A DNA stretch of 5,309 nt, from positions 1 through 5,309 of the forward strand of contig CALMAD010000386.1 in NCBI GenBank assembly GCA_937859105.1. The letters are read 5' to 3'. Of the stretch, positions 1-5,160 are shown piece after piece. The position numbers and the translations under genes are program-made. How positions within the stretch are numbered: the stretch's first letter is position 1; every line of letters begins with the position of its first letter. The DNA is from an uncultured Propionibacteriaceae bacterium (GTDB lineage Bacteria > Actinomycetota > Actinomycetes > Propionibacteriales > Propionibacteriaceae). The notes beneath the pieces are model-generated. The model saw only the letters and a program-made list of their open reading frames with translations. It was not told the origin of the DNA and ran no database searches.

Positions 1-1
1 G

Positions 2-514
2 CTGGGCGGCGTCCTGATGCTGGTCGGGTGCACGGGGACGCCGCGGCCGGCGTCCTCGGCCGACGGGCTGGGGGACTGGCCGACGTTCCTGCCGTCGCCG
101 ACGCCCGGTGCCGCGGCGACGGGGAGCACGGCGTCCCCGGCGATGTCGTACCCGGGCAGCCCGGTGGTCGTCCGGACGGACGGGGGCCACGTCCGCGTGG
201 ACGTGGAGGGCCCTTCGTACCCGCCGGGCACGAAGGTGGGCGCCGAGCGGGTCGAGGTGACGTTCGGGGTGACCTTGTCGGAGGCGTCCGGGAGCGTCGA
301 CCTGAGGCGCGCCACGTTCGACGTGCTCGACCATCAGGGTGGGATCCGGCGGCTGACGACGTCCGGGCGGGCGATGTCCGGGGTCGTGCGACCGGGGGAG
401 CGCGTGGAGCTACGCCTCGTCGGCAGCGTGCCGGCGGGCGAGGGGCTGCTGCGGTTCTACCCGGCCGGGTCGCACGCCGCCGCGGCATGGGACTACGTCA
501 CCGAGACCGACTGA
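2..514 (+). CDS. Actinobacterial lipoprotein, 5' end outside window
   Basis: This is the C-terminal part of a predicted secreted lipoprotein. The frame is open to the left edge of the window, and the visible sequence begins inside a hydrophobic signal peptide (LGGVLMLVGC). LVGC is a good lipobox, with the lipidated cysteine at bases 29-31, so the mature protein is probably anchored on the outer face of the cell membrane. The ATG at 17 lies inside the hydrophobic core, too close to the cysteine to be a real start. The Cys is followed by a Pro/Ser/Thr/Ala-rich linker of about 45 residues. A compact domain follows, with alternating hydrophobic residues (VRVDVEG, VEVTFGVTL, RVELRLVGSV, LLRFYP) that suggest an all-beta, immunoglobulin-like sandwich, ending in WDYVTETD. 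I do not recognise a catalytic motif or a named family, and the function is unknown. The lipoprotein reading is firm; the fold is inference. Confidence 0.8.
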   Translation: MGGVLMLVGCTGTPRPASSADGLGDWPTFLPSPTPGAAATGSTASPAMSYPGSPVVVRTDGGHVRVDVEGPSYPPGTKVGAERVEVTFGVTLSEASGSVDLRRATFDVLDHQGGIRRLTTSGRAMSGVVRPGERVELRLVGSVPAGEGLLRFYPAGSHAAAAWDYVTETD

Positions 515-534
515 GGCCCGGCAGCGGGTAGACT
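506..534 (+). promoter_or_regulatory. rnpB promoter (-10 TAGACT)
   Basis: TAGACT at 529-534 fits the actinobacterial -10 pattern TAnnnT. It lies 8 bases before base 543, where the P1 helix of the RNase P RNA begins, as expected for a transcription start at about 542-543. The -35 is weak: CCGACT at 507-512 (spacer 16) matches TTGACA at three positions and overlaps the stop codon of the lipoprotein gene. The -10 call is good and the -35 tentative. Confidence 0.6.
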
Positions 535-542
535 GTCCGGCT

Positions 543-966
543 GGACGAGTCAGCCGGGCGGCCGCGGCGCGCGAGCGTCGAGGAAAGTCCGGACTCCACA
601 GGGCAGGGTGGTGGGTAACGCCCACCCGGGGCAACCCGCGGGACAGTGCCACAGAGAACAGACCGCCCTGGAACGCGGCGGGCAACCGCCGGCCGCCAGG
701 GTCAGGGTGAAACGGTGGTGTAAGAGACCACCAGCGCCCCCGGCGACGGGGGCGGCTCGGTAAACCCCACCCGGAGCAAGACCAAGAAGGGCCTTCGGGC
801 TCGCGGACGCCGTCCGAGCGCAGCCCGCGCGAGGCGTCCGGGTAGGTCGCACGACATCGCCGGCCCACGGCCGGTGGATCGAAGGCGGCTGGCAACAGCC
901 GTCGCAGATGGATGGTCGCCGGCCCCCTCGGGGGCCACAGAATCCGGCTTACAGGCTGGCTCGTCC
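543..966 (+). ncRNA. rnpB: RNase P RNA, bacterial class A
   Basis: This is the catalytic RNA of ribonuclease P, which removes 5' leaders from precursor tRNAs. Universal core blocks are present in order: GAGGAAAGTCCGGACTCC (580-597, 5' half of P4), ACAGAGAACAGACCGCC (651-667), GGTGAAACGGTGG (706-718), TAAGAGACCACC (721-732), and ACAGAATCCGGCTTA (937-951, 3' half of P4). The terminal P1 helix is clear: 543-555 pairs with 954-966 over 13 base pairs with one G-U. The helix 804-811/833-840 leads directly into GGTAGG at 841-846, the loop whose GGT contacts the tRNA CCA end in class A RNAs. The hairpin 886-901 carries a GCAA tetraloop (P18 position), and 921-936 forms the last hairpin before the 3' core. 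The length of about 424 nt is normal for actinobacteria. Exact processed ends are inferred from P1 and could shift by a few bases. Confidence 0.97.
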
Positions 967-987
967 CCTCTTCCCGCGCTGACAAGC

Positions 988-1023
988 GCCGACGGACGCC
1001 GCGGGTGCGGCGAGTCCGTCGGC
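988..1023. terminator. Strong hairpin between convergent rnpB and map
   Basis: GCCGACGGAC (988-997) and GTCCGTCGGC (1014-1023) are perfect inverted repeats. Inside them GCCGC (998-1002) pairs with GCGGC (1007-1011) around the loop GGGT, leaving a two-base bulge. The 15-bp stem sits just after rnpB and just after the map stop on the other strand, so it is well placed to end transcription from both sides. No T-tract follows on either strand, which is common for terminators in high-G+C actinobacteria. Termination itself is inferred. Confidence 0.65.
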
Positions 1024-1034
1024 GGTCCGCCTCG

Positions 1035-1886
1035 TCAGGCGGCGTCCGTCGTCAGGATCTCGGCACCCCGGGGCGTGACGACCATCGTCTGCTCCCACTG
1101 CGCGCAGCGGGAGCCGTCGTTGGTGACGACGGTCCAGTCGTCGTCCCACACGTGCGAGTGGTAGTCGCCGAGGGTCAGCATCGGCTCGATCGTGAAGGTC
1201 ATGCCGACCTCCATGACCGTGTCGAACGCCGGCTGGTCGTAGTGCGGGATCACCAGCCCCGAGTGGAACGCCGTGTGGACGCCGTGGCCCGTGTAGTCGC
1301 GGACGACCCCGTAGCCGAACCGCTTCGCGTACGCCTCGATGACCCGGCCGATCACGTTGATCTGCCGCCCCGGACGCACCGCCTTGATGCCGCGGTTCAT
1401 CGCCTCGCGCGTGCGCTCGGCGAGCAGTTTGGACGCCTCGTCGGGCTCGCCGCAGAAGAAGGTCCCGCAGTTGTCGCCGTGGACGCCGTTCTTGAACGCG
1501 GTGACGTCGATCTTGACCATGTCGCCGTCCTCCAACGGGCGGCCGTCGGGGATGCCGTGGCAGATGACCTCGTTGACGCTCGTGCAGATGGACTTCGGGA
1601 AGCCCCGGTAGCCGAGCGAGCTCGGGTAGGCGCCGTGGTCGCACATGTACTCGTGCGCGACGGCGTCCAACTCATCGGTCGTGACGCCCGGCGCGATCGC
1701 GTCGGCGGCGGCCAGCATGGCGGCGCGCGCGATCTGCCCTGACTCGCGCATCGCCTCGATGATCTCGGGCGGCTGCACGTTCGGGCCCCGGTAGCGCTCG
1801 GGGCCGCGCTTGTCGACGTAGTCGGGGCGCGGGATGGACGCCGGGACCGGCCGGCGCGGGCTGATGGGGTAGGGCTTGATCGTCAC
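1035..1886 (-). CDS. map: Type I methionine aminopeptidase
   Basis: This cytosolic dinuclear metalloenzyme removes the initiator methionine from nascent proteins. With the GTG start at 1886 it has 283 residues. All five metal ligands are visible: D127 (KIDVT), D138 (HGD), H201 (TGHG), E234 (TIEP) and E265 (AQWEQ). The substrate-contact histidines H110 (ICHG) and H208 (AFHSG) are also present. The roughly 40-residue N-terminal extension is proline-rich (RRPVPASIPRPDYV), as in the mycobacterial MapB/MetAP1c type, where it is linked to ribosome association. I chose the GTG start because a -10 element ends six bases before it and homologues begin similarly. A longer frame reaches 1952 but would run over that promoter and overlap the start of the divergent gene. 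One oddity is that the usual EHT after the last ligand reads EQT. It is convergent with rnpB and divergent from the small acidic gene. Confidence 0.96.
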   Translation of the reverse strand: MTIKPYPISPRRPVPASIPRPDYVDKRGPERYRGPNVQPPEIIEAMRESGQIARAAMLAAADAIAPGVTTDELDAVAHEYMCDHGAYPSSLGYRGFPKSICTSVNEVICHGIPDGRPLEDGDMVKIDVTAFKNGVHGDNCGTFFCGEPDEASKLLAERTREAMNRGIKAVRPGRQINVIGRVIEAYAKRFGYGVVRDYTGHGVHTAFHSGLVIPHYDQPAFDTVMEVGMTFTIEPMLTLGDYHSHVWDDDWTVVTNDGSRCAQWEQTMVVTPRGAEILTTDAA

Positions 1887-1892
1887 CGTCCG

Positions 1893-1898
1893 ATCATA
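1893..1898 (-). promoter_or_regulatory. map -10 element, leaderless start
   Basis: On the minus strand TATGAT (5/6 match to TATAAT) is followed by six bases (CGGACG) and then the GTG start codon. Transcription would therefore begin at or within a base or two of the start codon, giving a leaderless mRNA. This agrees with the absence of a Shine-Dalgarno sequence before the GTG. No clear -35 hexamer is seen at 16-18 bases spacing. Confidence 0.65.
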
Positions 1899-1939
1899 GT
1901 TCGATGGGTCCGGACGCCGTTGCCGGCGCCGTTCGAGCG

Positions 1940-1945
1940 AAGGAG
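1940..1945 (+). promoter_or_regulatory. Ribosome binding site of the small acidic gene
   Basis: AAGGAG lies five bases before the ATG at 1951. It fixes that start and contrasts with the neighbouring map and satD-like genes, which have no Shine-Dalgarno sequence. A promoter for this gene must lie in about 1887-1935, but I see no convincing -10/-35 pair; TTGATC at 1876-1881 has no good partner. Confidence 0.75.
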
Positions 1946-1950
1946 CCCGC

Positions 1951-2181
1951 ATGTCTGACCCAGAGTGGTACTACTGCCTGAAGCATCACGCCGTGGAGGC
2001 CCGCGACGGCTGCAAGGCCGAGGATCGGCTCGGGCCGTACGCCACGCGCGAGGAGGCGTCCCACGCCCTGGAGAAGGTCGCCGAGCGCAATGAGGAATGG
2101 GACAACGACCCGCGCTACCACGACGACGACGAGGGCGACTCCGCCGACGACCGCGACGGCGTCGGGCCGTTCGGCGGCTGA
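1951..2181 (+). CDS. Small acidic hypothetical protein (76 aa)
   Basis: This is a 76-residue protein with a strong ribosome binding site. The N-terminal half is WYYCLKHHAVE... followed by GPYATREEASHALEKV, a compact block that vaguely resembles the GPF-T-x-x-A ending of SPOR (peptidoglycan-binding) domains; annotation pipelines sometimes give such proteins that name. The tail from about residue 46 is highly acidic and probably disordered (clusters of D and E, ending GVGPFGG). There is no signal peptide or membrane segment, so a periplasmic SPOR role looks unlikely. C9, H12, H13 and C21 could form a small metal site, but this is speculation. It is divergent from map with 64 bases between the starts, and convergent with the membrane protein gene with 10 bases between the stops. 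Function unknown. Confidence 0.85.
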   Translation: MSDPEWYYCLKHHAVEARDGCKAEDRLGPYATREEASHALEKVAERNEEWDNDPRYHDDDEGDSADDRDGVGPFGG

Positions 2182-2195
2182 GCGGGCCGGCTCAG
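2178..2195. terminator. Short inverted repeat over two convergent stop codons
   Basis: CTGAGC (2178-2183) and GCTCAG (2190-2195) are a perfect 6-bp inverted repeat around a six-base loop. Each arm contains the TGA stop of one of the two convergent genes. It could be a weak bidirectional terminator. There is no T-tract and the stem is short, so the call is tentative. Confidence 0.35.
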
Positions 2196-2980
2196 ACGAG
2201 CAGCGTCGAGCCGAGGGCGATCAGCCAGCTCGTGAAGCTGCCGACCAGGAAGTACTCGGTCACCTCGTCGACCGTCGACGGCGGCTGCCCCAGCGGGGTC
2301 TCGCTGCGCGCGACCGCCTGCAGCTCGGGGAAGCGCAGCAGGCCCTTCGCCGCGATGACGAGCGCCGCCGCCTCCAGGTTGCCGGCGAGCGTCAGCCCGA
2401 AGATGAGCAGGCGCTCCATCGGGCCCAGCAGCCGCCCCCCGCGCAGCCGCTGCGCCGGCCGGACCAGCGGGGTGCCCCCGGACGCCCCCGTCGCCCCGCG
2501 CGTGGGCGTCGCGCCCACGGCGACCAGCACCGCCCGGACGACGTGGTTGGCCGACGAGAGGTGGAAGAGGCCCCACGCCCCGAGGGCCAGCGCGGTCGTC
2601 GGCGCGCGCCCGGCGAGGCCGGGCACCTGGAGCCAGGCCAGCCAGCCGGCCAGCGGGCCCGCCACCGGCCCGGCCAGCCCGGACGCCGCCAGCACCAACA
2701 CCGCCGTCGCCCCGGCCGCGCCCAGCGCGGCCCGCGCGTGGCCGACGCCGAGCTCGGCCCGGGGGGCGTGCGTGCGCCAGAGTTGCAGGCAGGCCAGGCA
2801 CGCCGCCAGCGCCAGCCAGGCGGCCGCCGGCGCGGGCCCCGCCCAGAGGTGACCCAGCCCGAAGACCAGCGCCATCGCCGCAGCCCCGGACGCCTGCGGC
2901 GCCCACCGCGCCCGCGTGACGGCGCCCCCCACCAGATCGGCCACCCCGAGGCCGAGCACGAGCATCGCGAGCCAGCTCAC
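2192..2980 (-). CDS. Multi-pass membrane protein paired with SatD-family gene
   Basis: This is a 262-residue, Ala/Leu/Gly-rich integral membrane protein. Likely membrane spans lie near residues 2-20, 32-48, 52-68, 85-106, 127-141 (uncertain), 190-211 and 243-262. The C-terminal third is the most distinctive part: GPMERLLIFGLTLAGN, then IAAKGLLRFPEL, then a short polar stretch and EYFLVGSFTSW. From memory this block recurs at the C-terminus of DUF3307-type membrane proteins that accompany SatD-family genes; the N-terminal DUF3307 part itself is not obvious here. The GTG start overlaps the TGA stop of the upstream gene by four bases (GTGA), so the two are co-transcribed and probably translationally coupled. 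Substrate and role are unknown; a transporter, channel or sensor partner is possible. The coding call is firm and the family assignment moderate. Confidence 0.82.
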   Translation of the reverse strand: MSWLAMLVLGLGVADLVGGAVTRARWAPQASGAAAMALVFGLGHLWAGPAPAAAWLALAACLACLQLWRTHAPRAELGVGHARAALGAAGATAVLVLAASGLAGPVAGPLAGWLAWLQVPGLAGRAPTTALALGAWGLFHLSSANHVVRAVLVAVGATPTRGATGASGGTPLVRPAQRLRGGRLLGPMERLLIFGLTLAGNLEAAALVIAAKGLLRFPELQAVARSETPLGQPPSTVDEVTEYFLVGSFTSWLIALGSTLLV

Positions 2981-3621
2981 GCGGCCCTCCCCAGGTCGGT
3001 GAGCGCGCCGGCGAGCACCTCGAGCGACTCGCGCCGCACCCGCTGCGAGACCGCGGACGCCGACACGCCCTCGGCCGCGGCGAGGTCGCGCTGCGTCACG
3101 CCGCGCAGCAGCCCCGCCAGGATGCGGAGCGAACGGTGGTCGAGCCGGGCCATCATGGCGTCCACGCTAGCGAGCGCGGCTGACAATTCCGGGGCCGGGG
3201 AGGGCTCGTCCGGGGCCGACCGCACGAGCATGCGACGGGACGCCTGCGCCGCCTGGCCGGCCAGCGCCTCCACCGCGACGATCGCGTCGCGGGCCGCCCA
3301 CCAGGCCGAACCGTCCTGGATGCCGGCGGCGGCGTCCACCGTTTCGACGCGGCCCCGCCCGAACCCGAACCGCACGTCGGACGCCTCCGCCAGCGCCAGC
3401 CGGACGCCGTAGGCCGCCCCGAGCGCGCCGCCGAGCGTGGCGAAGACGCCCTGGAACTCGTCGCCGACCGTGACGCGCAGCGGGTGCAGGGGTGTGAGCG
3501 CGGCGTTCTGCAGCTCCAGGGCGGCGACCAACTCGTCGTGCAGCGCGCGCCGGTCGGCGGCGGCGCGTGACGAGACGAGGTCGCCGAGGAGCGCGACGCA
3601 CGAGGAGGCGACGAAAGCCAT
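2977..3621 (-). CDS. SatD-family protein with C-terminal helix-turn-helix
   Basis: This is a 214-residue soluble protein. The N-terminal domain (about 1-135) has the SatD-family marks: ALLGDLVSSR (10-19), TVGDEFQG (51-58), RFGFGRG (84-90) and GSAWWAARDAI (104-114). A variable linker rich in Pro and Glu (about 136-150) leads to a helix-turn-helix (about 162-200; TQRDLAAAEGVSASAVSQRV), so it very likely binds DNA. SatD was named in the streptococcal sat locus linked to acid tolerance and secretion; the biochemical function is unknown to me. The motif order resembles class III nucleotidyl cyclases (see findings), which is inference. The ATG start is chosen because GDL must lie near the N-terminus and a -10 element ends six bases upstream; no Shine-Dalgarno sequence exists. 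It is first in a two-gene operon, with an operator-like element over its promoter that suggests autoregulation. Confidence 0.88.
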   Translation of the reverse strand: MAFVASSCVALLGDLVSSRAAADRRALHDELVAALELQNAALTPLHPLRVTVGDEFQGVFATLGGALGAAYGVRLALAEASDVRFGFGRGRVETVDAAAGIQDGSAWWAARDAIVAVEALAGQAAQASRRMLVRSAPDEPSPAPELSAALASVDAMMARLDHRSLRILAGLLRGVTQRDLAAAEGVSASAVSQRVRRESLEVLAGALTDLGRAA

Positions 3622-3627
3622 GAGTAG

Positions 3628-3633
3628 AGCATA
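3628..3633 (-). promoter_or_regulatory. satD-like gene -10 element, leaderless start
   Basis: On the minus strand TATGCT (TAnnnT, 4/6 to TATAAT) is followed by six bases (CTACTC) and the ATG at 3621. This is the same geometry as at map and implies a leaderless mRNA. The -35 zone (about 3649-3656) is occupied by one half-site of the repeated element and has only weak similarity to TTGACA. Confidence 0.6.
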
Positions 3634-3668
3634 GCTTCATTTTCGCGAAGTGAAGCGTTTTTCTTCAT
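3634..3668. promoter_or_regulatory. Operator-like element, copy 1 (over satD-like promoter)
   Basis: Three half-sites are arranged as GCTTCAT (3634-3640), CGAAGTGAAGC (3646-3656) and CTTCAT (3663-3668), i.e. CTTCA, then TGAAG inverted, then CTTCA. Both inverted pairs are perfect over 5-6 bp. The element begins directly upstream of the -10 of the satD-like gene and covers its -35 zone, a position typical of repression. The obvious candidate to bind is the HTH protein encoded next to it, but this is not shown. Confidence 0.6.
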
Positions 3669-3717
3669 TAGGGCGGCCAAGAGCCGTGCGACTGGGAAGC
3701 CGCCGCGGAAGGCGTCC

Positions 3718-3752
3718 GCTTCACGGCGTCGAAGTGAAGCCTGTGACTTCAC
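3718..3752. promoter_or_regulatory. Operator-like element, copy 2 (upstream of glnA)
   Basis: GCTTCAC (3718-3724), CGAAGTGAAGC (3730-3740) and CTTCAC (3747-3752) repeat copy 1 with identical internal spacing (5 and 6 bases). The 11-base centre is identical and both spacers have diverged. The copies are exactly 84 bp apart. It ends 67 bases before the glnA start, so it could act on glnA from upstream or cooperate with copy 1 on the satD-like promoter. Confidence 0.6.
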
Positions 3753-3781
3753 CAAGACGGTGTCAGGAGCGGAAGACGAAT

Positions 3782-3797
3782 GTAACCCGCGTGTAAC
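3782..3797 (+). promoter_or_regulatory. Tandem GTAAC box, GlnR- or MtrA-like
   Basis: GTAAC (3782-3786), six bases, GTAAC (3793-3797) is a direct repeat with an 11-bp period. It fits the gTnAC-N6-GaAAC pattern known for GlnR, the nitrogen regulator of actinobacteria, except at one base of the second half-site. MtrA, another OmpR-family regulator, recognises similar repeats. It lies 22 bases before the glnA start codon, close to where a -35 would be. Only one pair of half-sites is clear, and regulator identity is inferred. Confidence 0.45.
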
Positions 3798-3807
3798 ACG
3801 TGCCCAC

Positions 3808-3813
3808 AAGAAT
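3808..3813 (+). promoter_or_regulatory. Possible weak glnA -10 element
   Basis: AAGAAT lies six bases before the ATG at 3820, the same spacing as the -10 elements of map and the satD-like gene. It matches TATAAT at four of six positions but lacks the important first T. There is no Shine-Dalgarno sequence before this ATG, which favours a leaderless start. The call is weak. Confidence 0.3.
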
Positions 3814-3819
3814 GGGTTC

Positions 3820-5157
3820 ATGGATAAGCAGACCGAGTTCGTCTTGCGCTCCATGGAGGAGCGCGACATCCGCTTTGTTCGGCTCTGGTTCACCGACGTT
3901 CTGGGTTATCTCAAGTCGGTCGCCATCGCGCCGGCCGAACTGGAGGGCGCGTTCAGCGAGGGCATCGGCTTCGACGGCTCCGCGATCCAGGGGTTCGCGC
4001 GGGTGTACGAGGCGGACATGGTCGCTCATCCCGACCCCGCGACGTTCCAGTTGCTGCCGTGGCGCGGCACGACGCAGGGCACGGCGCGGATGTTCTGCGA
4101 CATCCGCCTGCCCGACGGCTCGCCGTCGTACTCCGACCCCCGGTACGTGCTGAAGCGCGCGATGCGCAAGGCCGCCGACATGGGCTTCACGTTCTACACG
4201 CACCCCGAGATCGAGTTCTACCTGTTCAACCAGCCGATCGTGCCGGGGGAGTCGCCGACGCCGGTCGACACGTCGGGCTACTTCGACCACACGACCTCGA
4301 TGGCCGGCACCGACTTCCGGCGCAAGGCGATCACGATGCTCGAGCAGATGGGCATCTCGGTCGAGTTCAGCCACCACGAGGGCGGGCCCGGGCAGCAGGA
4401 GATCGACCTGCGCTACGCGGACGCCTTGTCCATGGCCGACAACATCATGACGTTTCGGGTCGTCATCAAAGAGGTGGCGGTCATGCAAAACCTCTTCGCG
4501 TCGTTCATGCCGAAGCCGCTGTCGACCGCGCCCGGCTCGGGCATGCACACGCACGTGTCGCTGTTCGAGGGCGACTCGAACGCCTTCTACGACGCCTCGT
4601 CGGAGTACCAGCTCTCCAAGACCGGCCGGCACTTCATCGCGGGCCTGCTGCACCACGCCCCCGAGATCAGTGCGGTGACGAACCCGTTCGTCAACAGCTA
4701 CAAGCGCCTCGCGTACGGCGGCGAGGCGCCGTCCTACATCTGCTGGGGCCAGAACAACCGCTCGGCGATGGTCCGCGTCCCGATGTACAAGCCGAACAAG
4801 CCGAGTTCCGCCCGCGTCGAGTTGCGCTCGATGGACAGCTCGGCGAACCCGTACCTGTCGTTCGCGCTGATCCTGACCGCCGGCCTGTCGGGCATCGAGC
4901 AGGAGTTGCCCCTGCCCGAGCCCGCTGAAGACGACGTGTGGTCCCTCACCGACCGCCAGCGGCAGGCGCTCGGCATCAAGCCCCTGCCGAGGAACCTCGA
5001 CGCGGCCGTCCGGGCGATGGAGAACTCCGAGCTCGTCGCCGACACGCTCGGGGAGCACGTGTTCGACTTCGTCCTGCGGAACAAGCGCTCCGAGTACGAG
5101 GAGTACATGCGCCAGGTCACGCCCATGGAGCTGTCCAAGCTGCTGCCGACGCTCTGA
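3820..5157 (+). CDS. glnA: Glutamine synthetase type I homologue, GlnA2-like
   Basis: This is a 445-residue glutamine synthetase family enzyme (ATP-dependent ligation of glutamate to ammonia or an amine; cytosolic dodecamer in the family). The N-terminal beta-grasp has TDVLGYLKSVAI and the GS signature GFDGSAIQGFARVYEADM (50-67). The catalytic domain shows the metal ligands E130, E132, E187, E194, H243 and E334, with substrate or nucleotide residues R296, E302 (flap), R314, R319 and R336. The adenylylation tyrosine region reads DDVWSLT, so the tyrosine is replaced and the enzyme should not be controlled by adenylylation. The usual NGSGMH reads PGSGMH. From memory it resembles mycobacterial GlnA2 much more than GlnA1; a Streptomyces GlnA2 is reported to glutamylate polyamines, so true glutamine synthesis is not certain. 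The ATG at 3820 matches homologue N-termini; an in-frame GTG at 3760 adds 20 unconserved residues and runs across the GTAAC box. Confidence 0.95.
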   Translation: MDKQTEFVLRSMEERDIRFVRLWFTDVLGYLKSVAIAPAELEGAFSEGIGFDGSAIQGFARVYEADMVAHPDPATFQLLPWRGTTQGTARMFCDIRLPDGSPSYSDPRYVLKRAMRKAADMGFTFYTHPEIEFYLFNQPIVPGESPTPVDTSGYFDHTTSMAGTDFRRKAITMLEQMGISVEFSHHEGGPGQQEIDLRYADALSMADNIMTFRVVIKEVAVMQNLFASFMPKPLSTAPGSGMHTHVSLFEGDSNAFYDASSEYQLSKTGRHFIAGLLHHAPEISAVTNPFVNSYKRLAYGGEAPSYICWGQNNRSAMVRVPMYKPNKPSSARVELRSMDSSANPYLSFALILTAGLSGIEQELPLPEPAEDDVWSLTDRQRQALGIKPLPRNLDAAVRAMENSELVADTLGEHVFDFVLRNKRSEYEEYMRQVTPMELSKLLPTL

Positions 5158-5160
5158 GCG

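Noticed and set aside
410..985. 191-residue minus-strand open frame over rnpB
   Set aside because: It covers the RNase P RNA, whose conserved blocks explain the sequence; no protein motif seen.
912..1742. 276-residue plus-strand open frame over rnpB end and map
   Set aside because: Antisense of map with Val/Arg-Asp repeats; map has all catalytic residues.
1876..1905. TTGATC as a -35 for the small acidic gene
   Set aside because: No acceptable -10 at 16-18 bases; CATAGT is only 13 bases away and TTCGAT is a poor match.
1887..1952. N-terminal extension of map to an ATG at 1952
   Set aside because: It would cover the -10 element and overlap the start of the divergent gene; the added residues are Arg-rich and not like homologues.
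2232..2238. Isolated GTGAAGC half-site inside the membrane protein gene
   Set aside because: It has no partner half-sites at the spacing seen in the intergenic element; probably chance.
2090..3412. 440-residue plus-strand open frame
   Set aside because: It lies antisense to the satD-like and membrane genes, is Arg/Pro/Ala-rich and low-complexity, and starts inside the small acidic gene.
3760..3819. In-frame GTG start for glnA at 3760
   Set aside because: The 20 extra residues do not resemble GlnA2 N-termini and run over the GTAAC box; the ATG at 3820 matches family starts.
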